From Pseudomonas azerbaijanoccidentalis (GTDB lineage: Bacteria; Pseudomonadota; Gammaproteobacteria; Pseudomonadales; Pseudomonadaceae), in assembly GCF_019145495.1 (NCBI RefSeq), contig NZ_JAHSTU010000001.1:558001-622000 (forward strand): a DNA stretch of 64,000 nt. The letters are read 5' to 3'. The position numbers and the translations under genes are program-made. Position 1 is the first letter of the stretch, and every line of letters starts with the position of its first letter. Positions 18,476-26,049 of the stretch are shown here, one piece after another. The notes under the pieces were generated by a model. The model was given only the letters and a program-made list of their open reading frames with translations. It was not told the DNA's origin and made no database searches.

Positions 18476-18556
18476 TGTAGGAGCTGCCGCAGGCTGCGAT
18501 CTTTTGATGTTGATCAAAAAAGATCAAAAGATCACAGCCCACGGCAGCTCCTATAG
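18476..18556. repeat. REPIN-like inverted repeat
   Basis: Arms tgtaggagctgccgcaggct and (inverted) agcccacggcagctcctata, each about 32 bases long, face each other around a short A-rich centre. It lies between the convergent LAL regulator and TetR genes and may end both transcripts. Confidence 0.75.
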
Positions 18557-18565
18557 GGGGTTGGG

Positions 18566-19216
18566 TCAGGCTTTCGGCACGGACGCCAATGCATGCTCAA
18601 TGAAGGCCAGCATCTGCGTGTGGACCAATTCAAGATCGACGGCCGATGGGTTCAGCAGCACTTGCAACATCATGCCGCGCAACGTGCCCAAGAACAGCAA
18701 GGCTCCTGTCATGGGGTCCACATCAGAGCGTATTTCTCCACTGTCGATACCTTGGCGGATGTAACGCGCCAGATGCTTTTGCACCGATGAGTTGTACTCG
18801 GCGAGGATTTCTACTGTTTCCGAGTCTTGGGTCACGGCTTCTGCCAACAGGGTCAGCAGTGCTCGGGTATTGACCCAGTCGCCGTCCGGGCGCGCCAGAT
18901 AAACACTGACAAATCCCTTGAGTGCATCCATCCCCGGACGCCACTGCGGCGACCGGGCCTGCACCAACTCCATGAATGTCGAATTGACGAAACCCGCCAG
19001 GGCACGCAGCAGACCGGCTTTGTTGCCGAAATGGTGAGTTGCCAAGCCACGGCTGTAACCCGCCTCCTCGCCCACTTCCGATAGCGTCATGCCGACCCAG
19101 CCCTTGCGCGCCACGATCTGTCGGGCAGCGATCAACAGGCGCTGTTCCGCCTCGGCGCGACGCTCAAGCTGAGTACGCCGTGAAGTCGGCTGGGAGTTTT
19201 TTTCAACGGGGTCCAT
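18566..19216 (-). CDS. TetR/AcrR-family transcriptional regulator
   Basis: A 216-residue TetR regulator. The helix-turn-helix spans roughly residues 20-65 (LLIAARQIVARKG ... TLSEVGEEAGYSRGLATHHF). The C-terminal ligand domain (DSETVEILAEYNSSVQKHLA, LLFLGTLRGMMLQVLL) resembles repressors with fatty or organic acyl ligands. ATG at 19216, AAGGAA 7 bases upstream, 10 bases after the enoyl-CoA hydratase stop, so it is co-transcribed with that gene. The 22-base palindrome at 20089-20110 in the divergent promoter upstream is its likely operator. Confidence 0.9.
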   Translation of the reverse strand: MDPVEKNSQPTSRRTQLERRAEAEQRLLIAARQIVARKGWVGMTLSEVGEEAGYSRGLATHHFGNKAGLLRALAGFVNSTFMELVQARSPQWRPGMDALKGFVSVYLARPDGDWVNTRALLTLLAEAVTQDSETVEILAEYNSSVQKHLARYIRQGIDSGEIRSDVDPMTGALLFLGTLRGMMLQVLLNPSAVDLELVHTQMLAFIEHALASVPKA

Positions 19217-19226
19217 CAGCAATTCC

Positions 19227-20012
19227 TTACTGTCCTGTAAAAACGGGCGTGCGTCGTTCAGCCATGGCGCGAGTGCCTTCGGCAAAATCGGCGCTGACAA
19301 TCTGCCATTCCTGCTCGGACGCCTCGCGATCGATGATCCGGTCGACCGCATCGGCCAGTCCCATGCGCAGGGTTTCACGGCTGGACATGACCGCGCCGGG
19401 CGCCGAAGCGGCGATTTCCTCTGCGAGTTCGCGGGCTTTTTGCCGCTCCATGCCCGGATCGGCCAGTACATCGGCCAAGCCGATACGCACCGCTTCGCGG
19501 CCATCGATGCGGCGCCCGGTGGCGATCAGCAGCGACGCCATTTGCGGGCCGACCAGACGCGGCATGGTAACCGAAATACCGAAACCTTGATGAATGCCCA
19601 AGCGGTTGAAATTGGCCGAGAACCGCGCTTTTTCACTGGTCACGCGAAAATCAGCGACCAGTGCCAGGCCCAGCCCACCGCCGATGGCTGCGCCCTCCAC
19701 CACACAGATCAGCGGCTTGCGATTGCGAAACAGGCGCACCGCTGACTTGTACACGCGGCGCGGGTATTGCGGGTCGCGCTGATCGTCACCGGAGAAGTCA
19801 GCGCCAGCGCAAAAAACCTTGCCTTGCGCTTGCAGGATGACCACCCGACACAGCGGCAAGTCATCGAGATATTGCAGAGCGTCCGCCAGGTCGTTGATCA
19901 GTTCCGCATCGAAAAAATTCAGCGGCGGGCGATTAAAAGTGAGCGTCGCGACATGACCTTCAAGGCCCAGTGTCAGGCCGCGTCCAGGGGTGAAGGAGGT
20001 ATGGGTCGACAT
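19227..20012 (-). CDS. Enoyl-CoA hydratase/isomerase (crotonase) family protein
   Basis: A 261-residue crotonase. Oxyanion-hole segments are GKVFCAGADFSG and EGAAIGGGLGLALVADFRV. The second catalytic region reads RLGIHQGFGISVTMPRLVG, without the classic pair of glutamates being obvious, so isomerase or hydratase activity is open. ATG at 20012, GGAG 6 bases upstream. It heads a two-gene transcript with the TetR regulator and faces the second acyl-CoA dehydrogenase pair. It would hydrate the enoyl-CoA product of those dehydrogenases. Confidence 0.87.
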   Translation of the reverse strand: MSTHTSFTPGRGLTLGLEGHVATLTFNRPPLNFFDAELINDLADALQYLDDLPLCRVVILQAQGKVFCAGADFSGDDQRDPQYPRRVYKSAVRLFRNRKPLICVVEGAAIGGGLGLALVADFRVTSEKARFSANFNRLGIHQGFGISVTMPRLVGPQMASLLIATGRRIDGREAVRIGLADVLADPGMERQKARELAEEIAASAPGAVMSSRETLRMGLADAVDRIIDREASEQEWQIVSADFAEGTRAMAERRTPVFTGQ

Positions 20013-20088
20013 GAAAGCTCCGTGATTTTGGCGATGCTCAAGGGTGGCAGCGGCTTGATTCGCTACCAGAGTTGCTGCTAGCTTATTT

Positions 20089-20110
20089 ACTTGTTGGGCG
20101 TTCAGCAAGT
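20089..20110. promoter_or_regulatory. Palindromic operator candidate, probable TetR target
   Basis: ACTTGTTG-GGCGTT-CAGCAAGT is a 22-base inverted repeat with 8-base arms differing at one pair. It is centred in the divergent promoter between the enoyl-CoA hydratase-tetR transcript and the acyl-CoA dehydrogenase pair. Its size and position are typical of a TetR operator. Confidence 0.55.
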
Positions 20111-20154
20111 TAGAAAAACAAGACAATCACCCTTTCTTCATATGAGCAAAAACC

Positions 20155-21297
20155 ATGCAGGCACTCGATATCCGTCCCTGTCGACTGGACGCCAAAACCG
20201 AGGCTTTACGAGCCGAAGTGCGCGAATTTGTCGCCGAAGCGCTGAAGGATTTTCCAGCCCACGAACGTGCGAAAAACTGGAATGGCGCCGACCCTGAATT
20301 CAGCCGCAAGCTGGGCGAGCGTGGTTGGCTGGGCATGACCTGGCCCAAGCGCTACGGAGGACACGAACGCAGTGCCCTGGAACGTTACGTGGTGCTTGAG
20401 GAACTGTTGGCTGCCGGTGCGCCGGTTAACGCGCACTGGATTGCCGAGCGTCAATCCGGACCGTTGTTGATGAAATTTTCCCCTGAGGTGCTGGCACCCC
20501 GGTTAATGCCGGCCATTGCCCGGGGCGAATTGCTGTTCTGCATCGGCATGAGCGAACCGAATGTCGGCTCTGACCTGGCGTCGGTGCAAACTCGCGCAAG
20601 CAAGACCGAGGGCGGCTGGCTCGTCAACGGCAGCAAGGTCTGGACCACCGGTGCCCACCGCTGCCACTACATGGTCACCCTGCTGCGCACCGGGCCAAAG
20701 GATGAGAGCAATCGTCATGCAGGCCTGTCGCAATTGTTGATCGACATGCACGCCCCGGGTGTTACGGTGCGTCCGATCTACAACATGTTGGGCGAGCACG
20801 ACTTCAACGAAGTGTTCCTCGACGATGTGTTTGTTCCAGACGATTTTGTCATTGGCCAGCCAGGTGATGGCTGGAAGCAAGTCGGGGCCGAACTGGCGCT
20901 GGAACGCAGCGGCCCGGAGCGCTACTTGAGCAGCACCCAGCTGTACCTGGAAATGCTTGACGAGGCTAATCCACAGAATTCGCGCCACAGTGTCAGCCTT
21001 GGGCGCGTCGCCGCACGCTATGCGGTGCTGCGGCAGATGTCCTTGGGCGTCGCCGGCATGCTTGCCCGTGGCGACAACCCGGCAGTGCCGGCAGCGCTGG
21101 TGAAGGATCAGGGCGCCCTGCTCGAACAATCCCTCCCCGACCTTGCCCATGACCTGTTTGGCGGCACCCGCCAAGCCGGTTCCCGACTCGACCAGGTAAT
21201 GCGCTACCTGACCCAGACCGCCCCGTCGTTTTCCCTGCGTGGCGGCACCCGCGAGATTCTGCGCGGCATTATCGCCAAAGGATTAGGACTGCGATGA
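20155..21297 (+). CDS. Acyl-CoA dehydrogenase, first subunit of second pair
   Basis: A 380-residue acyl-CoA dehydrogenase with CIGMSEPNVGSDLASVQTRA, NGSKVWTTGAHRCHYMVTLL and the C-terminal RGGTREILRGIIAKGLGLR, but without the R-x-Q-F-G motif. The next gene shows the reverse set of motifs, indicating an alpha2beta2 enzyme. ATG at 20155, soon after the divergent operator candidate. Its last four bases (ATGA) overlap the start of the next gene, so the two are translationally coupled and should be made in equal amounts. Confidence 0.9.
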   Translation: MQALDIRPCRLDAKTEALRAEVREFVAEALKDFPAHERAKNWNGADPEFSRKLGERGWLGMTWPKRYGGHERSALERYVVLEELLAAGAPVNAHWIAERQSGPLLMKFSPEVLAPRLMPAIARGELLFCIGMSEPNVGSDLASVQTRASKTEGGWLVNGSKVWTTGAHRCHYMVTLLRTGPKDESNRHAGLSQLLIDMHAPGVTVRPIYNMLGEHDFNEVFLDDVFVPDDFVIGQPGDGWKQVGAELALERSGPERYLSSTQLYLEMLDEANPQNSRHSVSLGRVAARYAVLRQMSLGVAGMLARGDNPAVPAALVKDQGALLEQSLPDLAHDLFGGTRQAGSRLDQVMRYLTQTAPSFSLRGGTREILRGIIAKGLGLR

Positions 21298-22415
21298 ACC
21301 AGGCCACTCACTCCCCAACCTTGGATGACAACGCGCCATCCGAACTGCAATCGATCATTGCCGACAGCGTTGAGCGTTTGTTCGACGAACAGGTCACGCC
21401 TCAGGTGCTGGCGAGCTTCGATGCCGGTCACACCGCAACGGCGTTGTGGCAACAGGTGCTCGAGCAAGGCCTTCCCGGTGCCTTGATGGCCGAAGAGGCC
21501 GGCGGCAGTGGCGCCAGCTGGCTGGAGATCAGCCCGGTGTTGCGCGCCATAGGTTACTGGAGCGCCCCTCTGCCCTTGAGCGAAACCATGCTCGCTTCGC
21601 TCTTACTGAGCCGTGCCGGTCTGGAGGTGCCTGATGACCCCATCACGCTCATTCAGATCGGCCGCCTCGGCGACCTGTCTTTGAGCGCAGATGGCCATCT
21701 CAAGGGCCGCGCATTCAACGTACCTTGGGCCCGCAGCAGTCGGTGGGCTGTCGTGGCCAATGACGCGGGACAACTGGCATTGGTAGACCTGCGCCAGTCC
21801 ACCGTCAGCCTGGAGGCCGGCAGCAATTTTGCCGGTGAGGAACGTGACATCCTGCACTTCACCAACACTCGCATTAGCGCCATCGGCCCGTTGCAGATAG
21901 CGGATGTGCAGGAGCCTGTCTGGCTGTTCGGCGCGTTGATCCGTGCGTGCATGCTGGTCGGCGCGCTGGAGTCGAGCCTGGACAAGGCCGTCGGCTACGC
22001 CAATGAACGTGCCCAGTTCGGTAAGGTCATCGGTAAATTCCAGGCGATCCAGCAGCAATTGGCGCAGATGGCCGGTGCCATTGGTGCAGCGCGCATGGCG
22101 ACCCAGGTCGCATTGCGCAGCGCTTGCGAAGTCCTGCAAGCAGAGGCCGGCGATATCAGCAGCCTGGCGTTCGATGTAGCTGTGGCCAAAGTTTGCGCAG
22201 GCGAGGCCGCCACCCTGGCCACCGCGATTGCGCATCAGGTTCATGGGGCCATCGGCTTCACGCACGAACATACGCTGCATTTCACCACCCGGCGCTTGTG
22301 GTCGTGGCGCGATGAATTCGGCAGCGATTCGCAGTGGGCTGAAGTCCTCGGCCAAGCGGCGATCGCTGCCGGTGGCAAGGGGTTCTGGGCAGGACTGACA
22401 CAGCGCCAGTTCTGA
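21294..22415 (+). CDS. Acyl-CoA dehydrogenase, second subunit of second pair
   Basis: A 373-residue acyl-CoA dehydrogenase starting within an ATGA overlap with its partner. It contains ERAQFGKVIGKFQAIQQQLA and HQVHGAIGFTHEHTLHFTTR but ends without a G-[TS]-x-E-I motif. The N-terminal half is less conserved (EEAGGSGASWLEISPVLRAI), as is common for this subunit type. Together with 20155-21297 it should form a heterotetramer that desaturates a CoA ester, feeding the nearby hydratase, with electrons going to ETF. Confidence 0.88.
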   Translation: MNQATHSPTLDDNAPSELQSIIADSVERLFDEQVTPQVLASFDAGHTATALWQQVLEQGLPGALMAEEAGGSGASWLEISPVLRAIGYWSAPLPLSETMLASLLLSRAGLEVPDDPITLIQIGRLGDLSLSADGHLKGRAFNVPWARSSRWAVVANDAGQLALVDLRQSTVSLEAGSNFAGEERDILHFTNTRISAIGPLQIADVQEPVWLFGALIRACMLVGALESSLDKAVGYANERAQFGKVIGKFQAIQQQLAQMAGAIGAARMATQVALRSACEVLQAEAGDISSLAFDVAVAKVCAGEAATLATAIAHQVHGAIGFTHEHTLHFTTRRLWSWRDEFGSDSQWAEVLGQAAIAAGGKGFWAGLTQRQF

Positions 22416-22469
22416 CAAACAGGCATTGCCCGACACCGGTGCCAACAGCCAGATCAATGCCCCGGGCAT

Positions 22470-22733
22470 CGCGGCCGGCACCTCCGGTACAAACGTTTCA
22501 GCAGCGCTCACCGCCAGTGGTCTGGCGGTGAGCCGGGCTCGGTGACGGCGAACGACGTGACGATCAATACCCGCGGCGACGATAACGCAATGGGCGCGAT
22601 CGCGGTCCTGAACGACACCATTACGCTCAATGGCGGCACAATCACCACCACCGGCACCTGGATCAGCTCGCCGCCCTCGCCCACCGACAATCCAGTTGAG
22701 CGCCAACCTGGCCATACCTTCCAGGTATCGTAG
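22470..22733 (+). pseudogene. Relic of an autotransporter / pertactin-like passenger
   Basis: The about 500-base gap 22416-22919 contains broken frames with autotransporter repeat character: AGTSGTNVSAALTASGLAV in one frame up to a stop, then GSVTANDVTINTRGDDNAMG and LNDTITLNGGTITTTGTW in another. Such Gly/Thr/Asn-rich beta-helix repeats are typical of surface passenger domains. No start, signal peptide or beta-barrel remains. The frame switch and missing ends mark it as a decayed fragment. The rest of the gap up to 22919 is non-coding and holds the pcaIJ promoter. Confidence 0.5.
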
Positions 22734-22775
22734 AGCACTCAAATGATATTAAACCCCGTCAACCGCTCAAGTTTT

Positions 22776-22790
22776 GTTCGTTAATCGCAC
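22776..22790 (+). promoter_or_regulatory. PcaR-like operator upstream of pcaIJ
   Basis: GTTCGTTAATCGCAC lies about 130 bases before pcaI. From memory, the P. putida PcaR box is GTTCGATAATCGCAC, a 14 of 15 match. PcaR is an IclR-family activator that responds to beta-ketoadipate. A shorter GTTCGGC at 22826-22832, just upstream of a TATACA-like -10, could be a degenerate second copy. Confidence 0.5.
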
Positions 22791-22919
22791 GACATCGCAT
22801 ACCGGAACACCCTCCTCAGCCTTTTGTTCGGCAGGCTATACACACCTTTGCTGCAACCCTGATTCATGCGGTTTGCCGTCGGATCATTCTGTTCAGCCAA
22901 ATAAAAACAGGAGAACCCC

Positions 22920-23612
22920 TTGATCAATAAAACATTTGAATCCGTCGCTGCTGCACTAGACGGAATTGCCGATGGTTCGGTCATCATGGTGGGTGGTTTC
23001 GGCACTGCCGGGATGCCATCGCAATTGGTAGATGGCGTCATCGCTTCGGGCGCTCGCGAGCTGACCATCATCAGCAACAATGCCGGCAATGGTGAAATCG
23101 GTCTGGCCGCACTGCTCAAGGCCGGCCGCGTTGCCAAGGTCATCTGTTCGTTTCCACGCCAATCCGACTCCTATGTCTTCGACGAACTCTATCTGGCAGG
23201 AAAGGTGCAGCTTGAGGTCGTGCCACAAGGCAATCTGGCCGAACGCATCCGCGCGGCAGGTTCTGGTATCGGTGCGTTTTACTCTCCAACCGGATATGGC
23301 ACCTTGCTGGCCGAAGGCAAGGAAACCCGTGTGATCGACGGTCGCAACTATGTGCTGGAAATGCCGTTGCACGCCGACGTCGCACTGATCAAGGCTGAAA
23401 AAGGCGATCGCTGGGGTAATCTCACGTATCGCAAAGCCGCGCGAAATTTTGGACCGATCATGGCAATGGCCGCGAAAACAACCATCGCCCAGGTCAATCG
23501 GATCGTTGAGTTGGGAGAGCTGGACCCCGAACACATCGTTACGCCGGGGATCTTCGTTCAGCGCGTGGTCGCCGTGCCGTTCGCCCCTATCTCCAATGCC
23601 AACGTCAACTGA
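22920..23612 (+). CDS. pcaI: 3-oxoadipate CoA-transferase subunit A
   Basis: A 230-residue class I CoA-transferase alpha subunit, very close to Pseudomonas PcaI as I recall it (INKTFESVAAAL, IMVGGFGTAGMPSQLVDG, ISNNAGNGEIGLAALLKAG). It transfers CoA from succinyl-CoA to 3-oxoadipate in the last but one step of the beta-ketoadipate pathway. The start is a TTG at 22920 with AGGAG 6 bases upstream; no in-frame ATG fits. pcaJ follows after 8 bases. A PcaR-like box upstream supports the pca assignment over a generic acetoacetate CoA-transferase. Confidence 0.9.
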   Translation: MINKTFESVAAALDGIADGSVIMVGGFGTAGMPSQLVDGVIASGARELTIISNNAGNGEIGLAALLKAGRVAKVICSFPRQSDSYVFDELYLAGKVQLEVVPQGNLAERIRAAGSGIGAFYSPTGYGTLLAEGKETRVIDGRNYVLEMPLHADVALIKAEKGDRWGNLTYRKAARNFGPIMAMAAKTTIAQVNRIVELGELDPEHIVTPGIFVQRVVAVPFAPISNANVN

Positions 23613-23620
23613 GGCCCGCC

Positions 23621-24262
23621 ATGACTGTTATGAAAAAATTATCGCGTAGCGAAATGGCCCAACGAGTGGCCGACGATATTCTCGAAGGATCCTACGTAAA
23701 CCTGGGCATTGGCGTACCCACGCTGGTGGCCAACTACCTGGGTGACAAGGAAGTGTTCCTGCACAGTGAAAACGGTGTACTGGGCATGGGCCCGAGCCCT
23801 GCGCCAGGCGAGGAAGACGATGATCTGATCAACGCGGGTAAACAGCATGTGACGCTGCTGCCCGGTGGCGCCTATTTCCACCACGCCGATTCGTTCTCGA
23901 TGATGCGCGGCGGGCACATCGATATTGCCGTGCTGGGCGCCTTCCAGGTTTCGGTCAACGGCGACCTTGCCAATTGGCACACCGGCGCCGAAGGTTCCAT
24001 TCCGGCAGTGGGTGGCGCGATGGACCTCGCGACGGGCGCACGTCAGGTGTTCGTCATGATGGATCACCTGACCAAGACGGGCGACAGCAAACTGGTGCCG
24101 CAATGCACCTACCCGCTGACCGGCATTGGCTGCGTCACTCGGATCTATACCGACCTGGCTATTCTGGACGTTACCGCGGATGGCTTGAAGGTCCGGGAGA
24201 TTGTTGCCGATATCAGCTTTGAGGACTTGCAAGCGCTCAGTGGCGTGCCGCTGATCCCATAA
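23621..24262 (+). CDS. pcaJ: 3-oxoadipate CoA-transferase subunit B
   Basis: A 213-residue beta subunit. It starts MTVMKKLSRSEMAQRVADDI and contains the catalytic glutamate in LHSENGVLGMGPSP, followed by PGEEDDDLINAGKQHVTLL and the MMRGGHIDIAVLGAFQVS block. It works with PcaI. The pathway's thiolase (pcaF) is not adjacent, unlike in several pseudomonads. The 168 bases downstream contain inverted repeats ahead of the transporter gene. Confidence 0.92.
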   Translation: MTVMKKLSRSEMAQRVADDILEGSYVNLGIGVPTLVANYLGDKEVFLHSENGVLGMGPSPAPGEEDDDLINAGKQHVTLLPGGAYFHHADSFSMMRGGHIDIAVLGAFQVSVNGDLANWHTGAEGSIPAVGGAMDLATGARQVFVMMDHLTKTGDSKLVPQCTYPLTGIGCVTRIYTDLAILDVTADGLKVREIVADISFEDLQALSGVPLIP

Positions 24263-24362
24263 CGGATTGGGTTTGCGTGGTCACGTAGCAATCAGCTCCT
24301 TCATGTCACCCGTCACACTCTGGATGTGGGCGAAGTCGGTCCTGACTACGTGGGTGACACTT

Positions 24363-24381
24363 TTGAAGTGAACCACTTCAA
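24363..24381. promoter_or_regulatory. Palindrome upstream of the MHS transporter
   Basis: TTGAAGTG-AAC-CACTTCAA has perfect 8-base arms and lies 50 bases before the transporter start. A wider pair, GTCACCC (24305-24311) and GGGTGAC (24352-24358), lies just upstream. Both could be operators or a leader hairpin; no regulator gene is adjacent. Confidence 0.4.
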
Positions 24382-24430
24382 CGCCTGCCTCGATAATCGA
24401 TAGCTCACTGACGAACTGTCGAGGTCAAGC

Positions 24431-25768
24431 ATGACGAGCACAACAACGGAACAAGTCAGCCCACGCACCCTGCGAAAAGTGATCGTGGCTGCCGGTATCG
24501 GAAACTTCGTCGAGTGGTTCGACTTCGCCGTCTATGGCTTTCTGGCCACGACCATCGCCCAGCAATTTTTCCCCAGCGGTGATGCCAGTGCCGCGCTGCT
24601 CAAGACCTTTGCGGTCTTTGCCGTGGCGTTTGCATTCAGGCCGCTCGGGGGGATTTTCTTCGGCATGCTGGGCGACCGGATCGGCCGCAAGCGGACACTG
24701 GCGATGACGATTCTGCTGATGGCCGGAGCAACGACCTTGATCGGCCTGCTGCCCACTTATGCCGCAATCGGGGTCATGGCGCCGATACTGTTGTCGCTGA
24801 TCCGCTGCGCTCAGGGGTTCTCTGCCGGCGGGGAATACGCAGGCGCCTGCGCCTACCTGATGGAGCATGCACCGAGCGATAAACGCGCCTGGTACGGCAG
24901 CTTCATCCCGGTCTCGACATTTTCCGCTTTCGCTGCCGCCGCCGTGGTGGCCTACGCGCTCGAGGCATCTTTATCGGCCGAGGCGATGGGCACTTGGGGT
25001 TGGCGCCTGCCGTTCCTGATTGCAGCGCCGTTGGGGTTGGTGGGTCTTTACCTGCGCTGGAAACTCGATGAAACACCGGCCTTCCAGGCAGTGACTCAGG
25101 AACATGCCGTCGCGCATTCCCCTCTCAAGGAAACCTTGCGCAACCATGGTGGGGCCATCTGTTGCCTGGGCGCTTTTGTGTCACTCACGGCCCTGTCGTT
25201 CTACATGTTCACCACCTACTTCGCGACCTACCTGCAAGTCGCTGGAGGCTTGAGCCGGGCCACCGCATTGCTGGTGTCGTTGATTGCATTGCTGTTCGCA
25301 GCGGCGATCTGCCCGCTGGCGGGACTCTATTCCGACTGGATCGGGCGCAGAAAAACCGTGATGACGGCATGTGCGCTGTTGATCGTGGCCGTGTATCCAT
25401 CGTTCCTGATGGCCAGTTCCGGCTCGTTCGCAGCCTCCATCATCGGCGTGATGCTCCTGGCGATCGGCGCGGTGCTGTGTGGCGTCGTTACCGCGGCATT
25501 GCTCTCGGAATCCTTCCCCACCCGAACCCGCTACACCGCCTCGGCGATCACCTACAACATGGCGTATACCCTCTTCGGCGGCACCGCGCCGCTGGTGGCG
25601 ACTTGGCTGATCAGCACCACCGGCAGCAACCTGTCGCCGGCGTTCTATCTGATCGCGATTGCCTTGCTGGCGCTGGCGGGTGGATTGGCGCTGCCTGAGA
25701 CATCAAGGATTTCCCTGCATGACGTTCCGACGGAGGGGAAACGCGCAGGCCGGTTACAAAGGGTATAA
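24431..25768 (+). CDS. MHS-family (metabolite:H+ symporter) MFS transporter
   Basis: A 445-residue MFS protein of the metabolite:H+ symporter family, with about 12 membrane segments. Signature pieces are GNFVEWFDFAVYGFLATTIA, FGMLGDRIGRKRTLA and RCAQGFSAGGEYAGACAYLM. It resembles PcaT/KgtP-like dicarboxylate or aromatic-acid carriers. Placement just behind pcaIJ suggests import of 3-oxoadipate or a related acid. The C-terminus is followed by a 25-base hairpin. Substrate not provable from sequence. Confidence 0.85.
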   Translation: MTSTTTEQVSPRTLRKVIVAAGIGNFVEWFDFAVYGFLATTIAQQFFPSGDASAALLKTFAVFAVAFAFRPLGGIFFGMLGDRIGRKRTLAMTILLMAGATTLIGLLPTYAAIGVMAPILLSLIRCAQGFSAGGEYAGACAYLMEHAPSDKRAWYGSFIPVSTFSAFAAAAVVAYALEASLSAEAMGTWGWRLPFLIAAPLGLVGLYLRWKLDETPAFQAVTQEHAVAHSPLKETLRNHGGAICCLGAFVSLTALSFYMFTTYFATYLQVAGGLSRATALLVSLIALLFAAAICPLAGLYSDWIGRRKTVMTACALLIVAVYPSFLMASSGSFAASIIGVMLLAIGAVLCGVVTAALLSESFPTRTRYTASAITYNMAYTLFGGTAPLVATWLISTTGSNLSPAFYLIAIALLALAGGLALPETSRISLHDVPTEGKRAGRLQRV

Positions 25769-25781
25769 CTATGAGAACAGC

Positions 25782-25806
25782 AGGCGGGTCACCCAGACAG
25801 ACCCGC
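25782..25806. terminator. Hairpin downstream of the MHS transporter
   Basis: GGCGGGTC ... GACCCGCC (8-base perfect arms, 9-base loop) begins 14 bases after the stop. A second hairpin (GGCGACG ... CGTCGCC, 25827-25851) follows. No clear T-tract. Confidence 0.45.
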
Positions 25807-25851
25807 CAAGGGCCGCTACCTTCGCAGGGCGACGAAGGATTTCAACGTCGC

Positions 25852-26042
25852 CTCATTGCGCCTGGCTGCTCAAACGCTTCAATGACAATCAGGTGCTGGC
25901 GCTGGCAGGTTACAACGCCGAGACGCAGTCCTACGTCGCCCTCGTGCAATCGCTGACCGAACGCTATCGCAGCCATCGCAAGTGCCGAAGTCCGCTATCA
26001 GTATTCCCGACAGACTCGCCACCGCATCATCCGCACGCGTAG
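25852..26042 (+). pseudogene. Relic of a lytic transglycosylase (SLT) C-terminus
   Basis: A frame without its own start contains AWLLKRFNDNQVLALAGYNA followed at once by ETQSYVALVQSLTERYRSH. In intact SLT domains the sequence L..RF..N..LALAAYNAG is separated from P-P-Y-x-E-T-x-x-Y-V by about 15 residues. Here that spacer is missing, so the relic carries an internal deletion and lacks the catalytic N-terminal part. It sits between the MHS transporter and the amidohydrolase, converging with the latter. Confidence 0.5.
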
Positions 26043-26049
26043 CCTGCTG

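Noticed and set aside
24305..24403. A 32-codon open stretch after pcaJ in the pcaJ frame
   Set aside because: No start codon or ribosome site and no recognisable family; the region is better explained by inverted repeats.
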